This document shows positions 21,571-29,484 of a DNA stretch of 40,181 nt, piece after piece. The notes beneath the pieces are model-generated. The model saw nothing but the letters and a program-made list of their open reading frames with translations, searched no databases and was not told where the DNA came from. Both the position numbers and the translations under genes were made by a program. Source of the DNA: Bacteroides sp. (lineage in GTDB: Bacteria; Bacteroidota; Bacteroidia; Bacteroidales; Muribaculaceae); contig JAAVDX010000002.1 of the NCBI GenBank assembly GCA_014801585.1, forward strand, positions 1-40,181. The letters run 5' to 3'. The first letter of the stretch is position 1. Every line of letters begins with the position of its first letter.

Positions 21571-22008
21571 ATGGAAGTAGATTCATTTCTTGCATCCTTA
21601 CAGAAGGATTATAAGACTTCTCTGACAGCGCTGGCCCTTCTCTTCCCTCTTTCTTACGCCGACTGCTGGAAACTTTCGGAATCGTTCAAACACACTGAAT
21701 TTCCCCAACAATTGATCTTAGCTGCCGCTATCGCTGTCGGGCTTCTTGTCTGCGGTCAGACTCTGGCTATTATCCTCGATTGTCTGAATTGGGATGGTAA
21801 GCCTGATTTGCACATCTACCCTATCATATTTTGTCCGGCCTTCTGCAGCCTTCTGACTATCGGAGGCGTTCTGAGAAGCGTATTTCAATTCGGGCTGATG
21901 GCCGTGGCTTTCGGCCTGATATGTATCGCGACGCGACTTATGAGGATTCTGCATGCCTGTCATCACAATAGAGGTAAAAGCTCCCATGAAAACTCCGAGA
22001 AGCAGTAG
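21571..22008 (+). CDS. Multi-pass membrane protein linked to DUF5053 copy 3
   Basis: This 145-aa protein has about four hydrophobic segments (TALALLFPLSY, LILAAAIAVGLLVCGQTLAII, IYPIIFCPAFCSLLTIGG, FGLMAVAFGLICIATRL) and a basic, His-rich end (HACHHNRGKSS). It is co-transcribed with the DUF5053 gene, 3 bp away, and ends at the terminator 22050-22108. No family is recognised. A membrane effector under control of a small regulator within a phage accessory cassette would fit superinfection exclusion or abortive infection, but this is inference. A frame on the opposite strand (21718-22038) overlaps it and is judged a shadow. Confidence 0.65.
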   Translation: MEVDSFLASLQKDYKTSLTALALLFPLSYADCWKLSESFKHTEFPQQLILAAAIAVGLLVCGQTLAIILDCLNWDGKPDLHIYPIIFCPAFCSLLTIGGVLRSVFQFGLMAVAFGLICIATRLMRILHACHHNRGKSSHENSEKQ

Positions 22009-22049
22009 CCATACATCGTTGATCTGAGAAATATCCATATCTGAAGTAT

Positions 22050-22108
22050 TTTTTTCGATCCGCGGGATATCCGAGTTGAACGACCCGATATCCCGCGGAT
22101 GCTTTATT
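22050..22108. terminator. Bidirectional terminator between convergent units
   Basis: ATCCGCGGGATATC (22058-22071) pairs perfectly with GATATCCCGCGGAT (22087-22100), a 14-bp stem. It is followed by GCTTTATTTTTATT on the plus strand and CGAAAAAAATAC on the minus-strand exit (T run on plus at 22049-22055). It ends the plus-strand DUF5053 unit and the minus-strand late transcript from the connector genes, so the tail genes further left need their own promoters. Confidence 0.85.
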
Positions 22109-22152
22109 TTTATTTCCGCAAATTTAATGATTTTATTTCGTATTCCGAAACT

Positions 22153-22533
22153 TTACGGAGATTCCGGACGCGGGAGGTTTTTCCGTAGCCAGTCGCGATA
22201 TTCATATATGATCGAACTGCGGACACGACCGTACATCATCGGCCAGATCTGTCGGTTGTAGACTCTCCAGTCGCCGAGATGCTTCATATCGACGAAACGC
22301 AACTGAAGGGGAATCCGCCATATGAGTTCCATTCCGTTGCCTCTCTGAGTAAGGGAATACTGCGGATTGCTAACAGCCTGCATCAGAGTCTCTCCACGAT
22401 TCCGGTCGTTTCCGCCGGAACCGAACTGTAACTGACGCTCAGCCACTATTGCCTTCTGCCGATCTACAATCTCTCGGATCCCTTTTTCGAGCTGCTCTCG
22501 GAAATATTGGACTTTAAGTCCTTGAGATTCCAT
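22153..22533 (-). CDS. Head-tail connector or tail-completion protein candidate
   Basis: This 126-aa protein (MESQGLKVQYFREQLEKGIR, then a middle that ends MELIWRIPLQLRFVDMKHLG) is encoded directly after the 145-aa gene and before the terminator at 22050. I chose the ATG at 22533, five bases after the preceding stop. A Met at 22572 would add 13 residues and overlap the previous gene. Size and position, between portal-proximal genes and the tail module, fit small neck or minor tail proteins. The family is not recognised. Confidence 0.6.
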   Translation of the reverse strand: MESQGLKVQYFREQLEKGIREIVDRQKAIVAERQLQFGSGGNDRNRGETLMQAVSNPQYSLTQRGNGMELIWRIPLQLRFVDMKHLGDWRVYNRQIWPMMYGRVRSSIIYEYRDWLRKNLPRPESP

Positions 22534-22538
22534 ATATC

Positions 22539-22976
22539 CTATTCGCTTTTGACGTTGAATCCTACCGACCATCCGGCAAAATTACCGAAGAATTTCGTCT
22601 CCGGAAGCGTGTTGATCGAGCCTGCGTCGATCCGCATGGGGCAGCAGCCGGCCGACAGATCCTCGAGGAGTATGCGCTTGAGAGCCTCGATAGTGGTCTG
22701 GGTGTCGGTGAGCACTTCATAGGATGTCATGCGCTGCGGATCGTATTTCTCCATGACGAAGACAACGCAGATGTTGGTCTCGCGCCAGGCGTCGGAGTTC
22801 TTTGCCTCGGATTCGGCGCCCGGAGGAAGGAAAAACAATGTGTGGTCACCCTTCCGGATGGCCAGCAACCTGCGGCTGATCTCTTCGTCGATGGTGATCG
22901 GCATCGCCTTTGCGAGCCGGGAGATTCGATCGGGGAAGCCTTCCCAATATTCCTGATATGTCTTGAGATTTATCAT
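22539..22976 (-). CDS. Tail terminator / neck protein candidate
   Basis: This 145-aa protein (MINLKTYQEYWEGFPDRISR..ICVVFVMEKYDPQRMTSYEV..FFGNFAGWSVGFNVKSE) is mixed alpha/beta. The closing FFGNFAGWSVGFNV strand is of the kind seen at the end of small neck and tail-terminator proteins. I recall similar proteins in Bacteroides prophages next to connector genes. It lies in the connector block behind the 262-aa gene. The precise role is unproven. Confidence 0.58.
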   Translation of the reverse strand: MINLKTYQEYWEGFPDRISRLAKAMPITIDEEISRRLLAIRKGDHTLFFLPPGAESEAKNSDAWRETNICVVFVMEKYDPQRMTSYEVLTDTQTTIEALKRILLEDLSAGCCPMRIDAGSINTLPETKFFGNFAGWSVGFNVKSE

Positions 22977-22989
22977 TGCTGTCTCGTAC

Positions 22990-23778
22990 TTAAATTTTTT
23001 TTCGTTTGCTCTCGAGATATTCGAACTTACACCGGTAAAGATATATCAATATCTGCCAGAAGTCGGTCTGCTCCACCTCCGGCAGCCGGCCGAAGAGTCC
23101 GGCCTGGGCCACTTCGAAGCTCAGGCCTGTCCATCCGGTCTTGTCGTCGGACCTTCGGTCGCCGTCGGCACGGAATATGATCCGGAGATCTATGGGCCTG
23201 CCGTTGAGCTCGATCGGACCTGACTGAATGCGCTGCCAGATTCCTATAAAGAACCTTGGAGCATGGATCAGCAGTATGTCGGGCACTTCTCTCTCTTCGG
23301 GTATATGATAGAGAATGCGGGTGACGCGCTCGTAGATCTCCGCCACTTCTTCGGCGTCGATATCCGGAGCGGCCAGACTCTCCAGCATTGTCAGACATTC
23401 GGTAAATTCTCCGAAGGGAAGCCCGTCGAGCCAATCGCCCGGACCTCGGAGGCCTTCATATTCCGGAAGCAGATTACGCTCGCAGTCGTAGTCGGGGCGC
23501 AGTATGGTCACTCCGTCTTGTTCCGACGGGCGAAAAAAGCCGTCGGTCACATGGAGTTCGCGGGCAAGATCGGAGGCAATCGGGTCGCGGTAGGAGTCGA
23601 AATCTACCGGCAGTCCGGCAATATATGAGAGCCAGCGAATCCGGAAGCGTTCATTGTCGAGACCTCCCGTGAGCAGATGGGAGGTCAGGAATATATAGCG
23701 GGCGTATTGCCCCGGAGTGAGTTCGCCGATGCATTCGGGAATCATAATCTCCCGGCCGTCGATATTTATTTTTTTCAT
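22990..23778 (-). CDS. Phage protein of the connector/tail-assembly block
   Basis: This 262-aa protein (MKKINIDGREIMIPECIGE..GQYARYIFLTSHLL..FWQILIYLYRCKFEYLESKRKK) is soluble and largely helical. The C-terminal part (GLFGRLPEVEQTDFWQILIYLYRC) recalls tail-assembly chaperone-type sequences, but the similarity is only impressionistic. It lies 16 bp from the DUF6712-like gene and 13 bp from the next gene, in one operon. Confidence 0.55.
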   Translation of the reverse strand: MKKINIDGREIMIPECIGELTPGQYARYIFLTSHLLTGGLDNERFRIRWLSYIAGLPVDFDSYRDPIASDLARELHVTDGFFRPSEQDGVTILRPDYDCERNLLPEYEGLRGPGDWLDGLPFGEFTECLTMLESLAAPDIDAEEVAEIYERVTRILYHIPEEREVPDILLIHAPRFFIGIWQRIQSGPIELNGRPIDLRIIFRADGDRRSDDKTGWTGLSFEVAQAGLFGRLPEVEQTDFWQILIYLYRCKFEYLESKRKKI

Positions 23779-23794
23779 CCGGGCGGTATTTTTT

Positions 23795-24748
23795 TCAGAA
23801 TGTTAATCCTTTGGAATGGGCTATCGGGGAGAGCACGATATCGTCGGTGGCGGCTGCGTCATCGTCGTCGAGACTCTGAAGGGTAGCCTCTATCAGATCC
23901 AGCAGGCGCCTGGCGTCATTGCCCAGAGAGGCGGCCACGGCACCCCTGGCCGCCTGCTCGGCTTTAAGCCGGGAATTGACAGGCTGACTCTGCTGGATCT
24001 GGACGACTCCTTCAGGAATGACTTCGACGGGAAGGCGCTCCACGGCTTTCTTCATAGTCAGCAGCACTACGGCCCGAGCCGCCGCTTCTCCGATCATTGC
24101 AGTGGTAGCGGTAGGCCGACGCGAAAGGAGTTGCTGAAGCACCGCAGGGCCGGTAACGGGAAGGAGTTCGGCTGTCTGGACTTCGCTGATTATCGGCAAC
24201 AGAGTGACAAAAAGCCGATGGCTGCCGATATGATAGTATTCGTCGAATTCCTCCTTACTTCTGATAATTAGCGACTGTCGGCGGCGACAACATCGGGAAG
24301 TGAGCCAGAAGTCGAATCCTGCATCCTCCATAATGGCTATCAGGGCGTCGACAGCCTCGTAGGCAAGTCGGCGGATGTTCTCTTCATCCTTGAATTCCTG
24401 AAGGGCTGTCAGCCCTTTCTCGTTTTCTCCGAGCCGTCGGGAGCGACCATTCTCATCATGCTGCGCATCGAGAGTCGGAATAATCTTGAGCCAGGTGAAG
24501 TAGGCTACTGCCTGACGAAGCCTCAGAAGGGCTTCCTGCATCTCTTCAGTACCACAGCAACATTCATCGGATTCATAGAAGTCGGCCAGAGTTCTGACGG
24601 GCTCCGGTCCGATAATCGCTTCGACATCGCGCACTCCGAGCGGAAGCAGGGGCTCCCATTTATCATAGGTGACGCCGGCGGAGATCACTCCGATCACTTC
24701 GAGGAGTTCTGAAGCGCCGTCGGCATAGCGGTCAAATAATCTTATCAT
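23795..24748 (-). CDS. DUF6712-like head-tail adaptor candidate
   Basis: This 317-aa, mainly helical protein starts MIRLFDRYADGASELLEVIGVISAGVTYDKW and has helices typical of connector proteins (YFTWLKIIPTLDAQ; LTALQEFKDEENIRRLAYEAVDALIAIME). From memory it belongs to DUF6712, found in Bacteroidetes phages next to portal genes. It follows the portal gene by 16 bp. A role in joining head and tail is inferred from position. A Cys/Arg-rich stretch (TSRCCRRRQS) is unusual. Confidence 0.6.
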   Translation of the reverse strand: MIRLFDRYADGASELLEVIGVISAGVTYDKWEPLLPLGVRDVEAIIGPEPVRTLADFYESDECCCGTEEMQEALLRLRQAVAYFTWLKIIPTLDAQHDENGRSRRLGENEKGLTALQEFKDEENIRRLAYEAVDALIAIMEDAGFDFWLTSRCCRRRQSLIIRSKEEFDEYYHIGSHRLFVTLLPIISEVQTAELLPVTGPAVLQQLLSRRPTATTAMIGEAAARAVVLLTMKKAVERLPVEVIPEGVVQIQQSQPVNSRLKAEQAARGAVAASLGNDARRLLDLIEATLQSLDDDDAAATDDIVLSPIAHSKGLTF

Positions 24749-24764
24749 AACATGTTATGTGAGG

Positions 24765-26114
24765 TCAGGCATTGGATTTGACCCGGTTCTCCGGATTTAC
24801 ATTTTTCTCGGCTTCGACGACAGTGCGGTAGAATCCTATCTTTATGCCGGAGCCGGGATGATTGATATCGATAAAGGTCTGGAAGGGCTTGCAGAGTATC
24901 ATGTCGGGCAGACTGGTCTCTGTGGCGTTGAAGACTTTCAGCGCGTAGAGCTTTTCGGATCCGGAGCCAAGTTTGGTGTCGAGAATCAGGTTCGACAGTG
25001 ATGGATCCAGACCGAATCCGGAAGTGGCGGCCGCCTCGGATTTCTTGGTGATCAGAATCTGCGCCTCGATGTATTCCTTGAGTTTGTTGTCGATAGGTTC
25101 TACCTCCCATCCTTCGAACTGATCGGCGATATCGTTGTAGAAGCTCGATGTGTGAAGGAATTTGCCGGCATTCTCCTTTCCCGACATGTTGGCGGCGAAT
25201 TGCTCCATGGCTTTATCCTTGAATTCCTCGAGCATTGAGGATTTATAGGGAATTTTGGCCAGGCGGCATTTCTCTTTGATCTTCTCTTCGGCGCGGTCCC
25301 AATAACTCTGCGGACTCTTGATATGCTTGGAGATGGCGGAGGCGTTGCCGTTATAGGTCATCAGCAGGCGCGCGAGGGTGCCGGCAAGTTCTATCCAGTC
25401 GAAGGCTCCGTAGAATCTTGGAATGGAGTAGAAATCATGTCCGAAGGAGTAGATGTTGTAATAAGCCATCGATACGGGATGGCGCAGCGGGTCGGCGGGG
25501 TCGAACAGCGGGTAGACATGGGAGGTCGACGACAGGGCGTTGGGAAAGTCGGCGACCATCGCTTTCTGCGGGACCTTTCCTACACCGGGCCAGACGAGTC
25601 TCACTTTTGAGGCGGGCACGTGCTCTACCAGAGCCATGCCGCCGGCACCGATGCGCGATCCGCGGCGACGAGTGAATTTGACCCAGAATCCCTCGAGATG
25701 AACAAGGTCGATCAGGCAGCGCAGAAGCTGCGTGCGATAGTCGGTGGATTCAAGGGTCGACGTCACCCGGTCATCCACGATCCATTGCCGATAGAATATA
25801 TTGTTGTCATCCACGGCATCCCGATACAGCCGGGGGCCTTCTCCCCAGAGCAGACCGGTCTTCTTGCCCATGATTCCTTCCCCGGCATAGAATTTCTCGA
25901 GCAACGCGCGGACCTGCCCGGGAAGGTCGTTGTCGGCGCCGTAAGGAATCACCGGGACTCCATTCACATTGATATAACGATAGCCAAAGGAGGCCGCCGA
26001 GCCACCTTTGAGCATATACGACGACGGCGCCCAGCCGTATGATCCCATGCTGAAGGAATAGATTCCTCCGGCGCCGTCATCGACAAATCCGAAATTTCCA
26101 CATCTCCTGATCAT
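24765..26114 (-). CDS. Phage portal protein
   Basis: This 449-aa protein should form the dodecameric portal at the head vertex. It shows the general portal plan: an N-terminal wing (VPVIPYGADNDLPGQVRALLEKF), a long central region with QLLRCLIDLVHLEGFWVKF and YGAFDWIELAGTLARLLMTYNGNAS, a helical stem with IKEKCRLAKIPYKSSMLEEFKDKAMEQF, and a tail where it reads QILITKKSEAAATSGFGLDPSLS. The last resembles the post-stem helix of portals that begins after a Gly-rich clip. The position between terminase and connector genes supports the call. The first Met at 26114 is used. A later Met (MGSYGW) is an alternative. Confidence 0.78.
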   Translation of the reverse strand: MIRRCGNFGFVDDGAGGIYSFSMGSYGWAPSSYMLKGGSAASFGYRYINVNGVPVIPYGADNDLPGQVRALLEKFYAGEGIMGKKTGLLWGEGPRLYRDAVDDNNIFYRQWIVDDRVTSTLESTDYRTQLLRCLIDLVHLEGFWVKFTRRRGSRIGAGGMALVEHVPASKVRLVWPGVGKVPQKAMVADFPNALSSTSHVYPLFDPADPLRHPVSMAYYNIYSFGHDFYSIPRFYGAFDWIELAGTLARLLMTYNGNASAISKHIKSPQSYWDRAEEKIKEKCRLAKIPYKSSMLEEFKDKAMEQFAANMSGKENAGKFLHTSSFYNDIADQFEGWEVEPIDNKLKEYIEAQILITKKSEAAATSGFGLDPSLSNLILDTKLGSGSEKLYALKVFNATETSLPDMILCKPFQTFIDINHPGSGIKIGFYRTVVEAEKNVNPENRVKSNA

Positions 26115-26135
26115 TTCAGTGTTCTTTTTGTTTTT

Positions 26136-26414
26136 TCAGTTTAACACGGTTTTCCGGCCGTTGAATTCCACCACCAGCAGCTCCCAGCAGTTGAGAGCGC
26201 GCCCGGTCTCGGTGTCGGTCAGAAATAATTTGTAACTCGCATTGGATATCTCTTCGTCGGAAGCCTTGGGACGAAGTCGGGCCGCGGCCAGATGCACAAG
26301 ATCACCCCCTTTGCCGTTATCGCGATTGTATTTGCGAAACTTCAGGGAGAATGTGGCTCCGGAGGCGGATATCCGTTTCATTTCTTCGATTGCTCTATAA
26401 AGATCTGTTTCCAT
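26136..26414 (-). CDS. Small protein between terminase and portal, unknown function
   Basis: This 92-aa protein (METDLYRAIEEMKRISASGA..FSLKFRKYNRDNGKGGDLVH..YKLFLTDTETGRALNCWELL) has an alpha/beta composition. The frame is open to 26474, but a -7-like sequence (CGATATTTG) lies right before the ATG at 26414, so the shorter start is preferred. No family is recognised. Its position before the portal gene suggests a structural or morphogenesis role. Confidence 0.62.
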   Translation of the reverse strand: METDLYRAIEEMKRISASGATFSLKFRKYNRDNGKGGDLVHLAAARLRPKASDEEISNASYKLFLTDTETGRALNCWELLVVEFNGRKTVLN

Positions 26415-26778
26415 TCTGCAAATATCGCCATTCGTATCTCTCAAGAGAAGGACAAGGCGAATGTGGGATATCACCGGGCCGGAGGGAAATCCGCCCGGTA
26501 ATCTGATGTTTTTGCATGGTTACCGGTGGTAATTCCGGCCAAAACCGATAAAATCGGGGCCTGATTTCACCGAAAATCGCATCAAAAATCATAAAAATCG
26601 CGTTTTTTGAGCCTAAATTTTGCTCTGATATTACGTATTAATCGGGTTTTCAATCGTTTAACTCGATTTTTATTCCATTTTTTAATTTTTTCACGACGTA
26701 ACGACCGGGTCCGCTCAGAGTTGCATCGGCAATTACCACCCCTCAGAATAGTGAAATGTGAGGACGGGAGCCGATATG
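26415..26778. other. 364-bp AT-rich intergenic region between terL and the portal operon
   Basis: No gene is supported here. GGTGGTAATT (26525-26534) and AATTACCACC (26731-26740) form a 10-bp inverted repeat 196 bp apart. Both resemble the palindrome GGTAATTACC at the promoter near 30314. A GATATTTG box precedes the gene at 26414. Several AAAATCGC/CGATTTT motifs lie between 26560 and 26690. No clear rho-independent terminator follows terL. The region probably holds a promoter and regulator sites for the portal-connector operon. Confidence 0.5.
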
Positions 26779-28518
26779 TTACAAGTTGGAGTTGGCATCT
26801 ATCCAGTCGTCTATCCAGTCGTCCATCCAGTCGTCCATCCAGGCATCGACAGAGGAATCGGCACCGGATGAGCTACGGGCTTTTGGAGCTACTGCCTTGA
26901 CCCATTGTTCCCGCATAAGGAGGTATTTCCAGGCATCGGAGAAGTTCGTCGATAGCTTGGGGAGCTTATGCAGAGGGAGCTTCTCCGACTTTTTTACCTT
27001 CTTGACAATCTTCTGATCTCCCTTATATTTGACTGTAGCCCGGGCGCCCTCGATCGAGCTGATAAGTTCGACACAGTTGAGCGCATCGACGGAGATCTTA
27101 GGTAGGCGGGGATTCTTTCCCTCAAGGATGGTATGCATGAAGTTGAATTCCGCATCCTGAAGGAGCGTCGACTGGCGTCGGGACTTCAGCACTACGGCCC
27201 AACCGGTGCGACGGCCGTCACCATCAGTCTCGATGGCTTCCTTTATCTGAAGGGCATAGTCCTGTCGCTGTCGGGCATAGGCATTGCCGGAGCGGTCGTA
27301 GTAGAGATTGAGCACTTTATTGCGGTGGGGCTCGAAGAATGCCAGAAACTGATCGGCCAGCTCGCGCATCCAGCCGGGAGCCAGTTCGTAGAGCGACTTG
27401 TGGACCCTGTAGGTCTTTCCGTCTTCCTGACCTATCACGAGGGAGAGCATATTGCCGAAGTCCATACCGCCGTCGATTTCGCGCGATGGATCGAGATATC
27501 TGAGCTCCGAACAATCATAGGCAGCTTCACCTGAAAGTGTGGAGTCGGAATATTTATGGGTCTCACTGAACAGGATGTAGAATCGGGCGTCCTTGCGTAA
27601 TCCGGGACGCATTCCCATTACGGATTTAAGAAACTCATGATGCTCGAGCGCACCGTTATAAAGCCGCTTGAGATAATCTACAGTCAGCACATCGATATTG
27701 ATAAGCGACGACATATTCATGAAGAAGGTCTGCCCTTTCCGCAATTTGCGCAGTCCTTCCTCGTAATAGTCTATCCGCTTTTGAATCCGCTCGGTTTTCT
27801 TTCCGTCGGCCGGAGTCTTCGACTGTTCGCGGGTAAGTACAGAACGAAATCGGTTGAGCTCTGAAGCCGCTCTAAGAATCCAGACGCAACGTTCGGGATC
27901 CATCTCCCGGGCGTAGCGGAAGAACCAGTCATATTCGCCTTCTGTGACGTCGGGCATGTCGGTAGTGACGGTCACTCCACCGTAGAGATGGCAATGGCCG
28001 TAGCTGACCGCATCGCCTCTCAAGATAGGCATGACTCTGGCCGCACGCGCATCAGAGGCATATTTGGCTTCATCGAAGAGAAGATGAGCCACTGATTTAC
28101 CGGCCAAAAGCGAGGGATTGTCGAGACTTCCGAGGAAGATGACCGAGCCGTTCCAGAAGGAATAGACATGCCGGTAGTCGTCGACAATGCAGCTGCAGCG
28201 CCGGCGCCATTCCTCAGGGGGGCGGCGCCCTTTGATATAGTGGATTCCCTCGATGAGTCCGGAGAGTTTCCAGCCGTTCTGCACGGCCGGCATGATGTTG
28301 TCGACAAGATTCGCATAGGTGTTGGCCACGATGGCGATAGGCGCTCCCGGCATCATGCGGATGCATCGCAGGGAGCGTCGGGCCAGAATTACGGTGGACT
28401 TGGCCATGCCGCGTCCTCCGATTACTATGAAGTTGGTCGTGTCGATCCAGTCGCAGTAGATCAGGGCGTCAGAGCCGAACTTTACGTCGGCATCTACGGG
28501 GATATCAGTTTTCTTCAT
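26779..28518 (-). CDS. terL: Terminase large subunit
   Basis: This is the packaging motor ATPase and nuclease, about 580 aa. Counting from the first possible Met (28542), Walker A is GGRGMAKST at 42-50, Walker B LLFDE at 154-158, and nuclease acidic residues are seen at D361 (GGMDFG), D416 (LYYDRSGN) and the Asp of NFSDAWKY near the end. The start at 28518 (MKKTDIPVDAD) follows a GGAG site and overlaps the upstream gene by 14 bp. A Met at 28542 is the alternative. The last 16-20 residues are a tandem repeat, WMDDWMDDWIDDWID, encoded by four 12-bp units at 26797-26844. Such a tail is not part of the terminase fold. Confidence 0.92.
   Translation of the reverse strand: MKKTDIPVDADVKFGSDALIYCDWIDTTNFIVIGGRGMAKSTVILARRSLRCIRMMPGAPIAIVANTYANLVDNIMPAVQNGWKLSGLIEGIHYIKGRRPPEEWRRRCSCIVDDYRHVYSFWNGSVIFLGSLDNPSLLAGKSVAHLLFDEAKYASDARAARVMPILRGDAVSYGHCHLYGGVTVTTDMPDVTEGEYDWFFRYAREMDPERCVWILRAASELNRFRSVLTREQSKTPADGKKTERIQKRIDYYEEGLRKLRKGQTFFMNMSSLINIDVLTVDYLKRLYNGALEHHEFLKSVMGMRPGLRKDARFYILFSETHKYSDSTLSGEAAYDCSELRYLDPSREIDGGMDFGNMLSLVIGQEDGKTYRVHKSLYELAPGWMRELADQFLAFFEPHRNKVLNLYYDRSGNAYARQRQDYALQIKEAIETDGDGRRTGWAVVLKSRRQSTLLQDAEFNFMHTILEGKNPRLPKISVDALNCVELISSIEGARATVKYKGDQKIVKKVKKSEKLPLHKLPKLSTNFSDAWKYLLMREQWVKAVAPKARSSSGADSSVDAWMDDWMDDWIDDWIDANSNL
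26797..26844 (-). repeat. Four 12-bp tandem repeats at the 3' end of terL
   Basis: Units of the form ATCTATCCAGTC, GTCTATCCAGTC, GTCCATCCAGTC and GTCCATCCAGGC follow each other without gaps. Each encodes a four-residue unit (DDWI or DDWM). Because the unit is a multiple of three, copy-number change would alter only the length of the C-terminal acidic tail. Confidence 0.9.
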
Positions 28519-29185
28519 CTCCAAATTCCTTAGCGTCGTCAAACATTCTTCGAAGCGTGTCCTTGGCGTCTATGCCGGCGTCCTCGCGCACCCGACGACG
28601 GGCCACGTCGGGCAGATCCGGTATAGAATCGATGAATGCCTCAATCTCCTTACGGTCGGCATTGCCGGCACCCATGGATCGGGCATCGGAGGTGTAAATG
28701 ATGACGGGAGCCTGCTCGAGGAGTTCTGAAGGGATTTCTTCGGGTTGCTGATCATAACAGCCGCGTAGTTTGGCGGCTTCCGTAAGATGAGCTTTGGCAT
28801 CTTTGAGATTCCCCGTCGATGCGGCCAGATCAGCCCATTTCTCGAGTTTTTCAGCGTAATAGTTCGCCCAGGCCTTAGGCCGGACATTATCTTCAGTATA
28901 GAAGAAATTGAGGGAGTCGGCGTAGACGCGGCGGGCCATCCAGTCCGACAGTCCGTAAGGTTCCGATTTGAGGATTTTGATTATTCCGGCTTTGGTCACT
29001 ATCCTTTTTCCTCCGGGGAGCATCTGCCGGGCCCTGAAGCCGCGCACCATCTCCATGAGATAGAAATACTCCTGCTCTTCGGGCCGGAGACTCCGGAGAT
29101 CGCCGGTGCGGAGAATTCGCTGTATCTGATTGATGTCAATGGCTGAAAAGTCAATCCGGGAGGGCTTGAATGGTAAGTTCGTCAT
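28505..29185 (-). CDS. Putative terminase small subunit / packaging accessory protein
   Basis: This 226-aa, helical protein lies directly upstream of terL with a short overlap, the usual place of the small terminase. The N-terminal half contains a helix-turn-helix-like stretch (ARQMLPGGKRIVTKAGIIKILKSEPYGLSDWMARRVYADSLNF), the middle is helical (WANYYAEKLEKWADLAASTG), and the C-terminal part (RKEIEAFIDSIPDLPDVARRRV) could contact TerL. No direct family recognition is possible by eye, so the call rests on order and fold-like features. Confidence 0.6.
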   Translation of the reverse strand: MTNLPFKPSRIDFSAIDINQIQRILRTGDLRSLRPEEQEYFYLMEMVRGFRARQMLPGGKRIVTKAGIIKILKSEPYGLSDWMARRVYADSLNFFYTEDNVRPKAWANYYAEKLEKWADLAASTGNLKDAKAHLTEAAKLRGCYDQQPEEIPSELLEQAPVIIYTSDARSMGAGNADRKEIEAFIDSIPDLPDVARRRVREDAGIDAKDTLRRMFDDAKEFGDEEN

Positions 29186-29321
29186 CGTCCATATTGTTTA
29201 TGAGTTCGGTCATTTTCTCTTTCTGAAGATATTCTCCGAGCTGCCGCGCAGCTTCGAGACTGCCGCCATCTACCTTGTCGCGCAGAAGGGAGAGTATATC
29301 TTCCTGTAATTCTTCATCCAT
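29151..29321 (-). CDS. 56-aa acidic protein in the packaging operon
   Basis: This small gene (MDEELQEDILSLLRDKVDG then GSLEAARQLGEYLQKEKM) encodes an acidic helical protein. Its end overlaps the start of the putative terS gene by 35 bp, and its start overlaps the end of the preceding 56-aa gene by 8 bp. Tight packing between two genes and coding-like composition support it as real. The function is unknown. Confidence 0.55.
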   Translation of the reverse strand: MDEELQEDILSLLRDKVDGGSLEAARQLGEYLQKEKMTELINNMDDDELTIQALPD

Positions 29322-29484
29322 GGTCAAGGGTATTGAGGGTTGTCAGAAGTGTCCGGCGGGTCTGCTCGAGCCGTCGGATCTGGAATTCGGCTTCCGAGCG
29401 GTCGCATGCCGAACATGAGGACCTACGGCCGTAGGTGCGGAAATAAGTGATCCTCTTTTGATTCTTCTCAAGAAGCTCGTTCAC
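29314..29484 (-). CDS. 56-aa Cys-containing protein with GTG start
   Basis: The gene starts at a GTG (29482-29484) that overlaps the stop of the 269-aa gene in the form GTGA, a typical coupled start. The protein (MNELLEKNQKRITYFRTYG then RRSSCSACDRSEAEFQIRRL) contains CSACD, half of a zinc-ribbon-like knuckle, and a C-terminal coiled-coil helix. The function is unknown. It is the second gene of the packaging operon. Confidence 0.55.
   Translation of the reverse strand: MNELLEKNQKRITYFRTYGRRSSCSACDRSEAEFQIRRLEQTRRTLLTTLNTLDHG

Noticed and set aside
21718..22038. 106-aa minus-strand frame with an N-terminal hydrophobic segment
   Set aside because: It overlaps the plus-strand membrane gene 21571-22008 almost fully, has no promoter between it and the strong terminator at 22050-22108, and the rest of the frame looks random (Ser, Gln and Asp rich).
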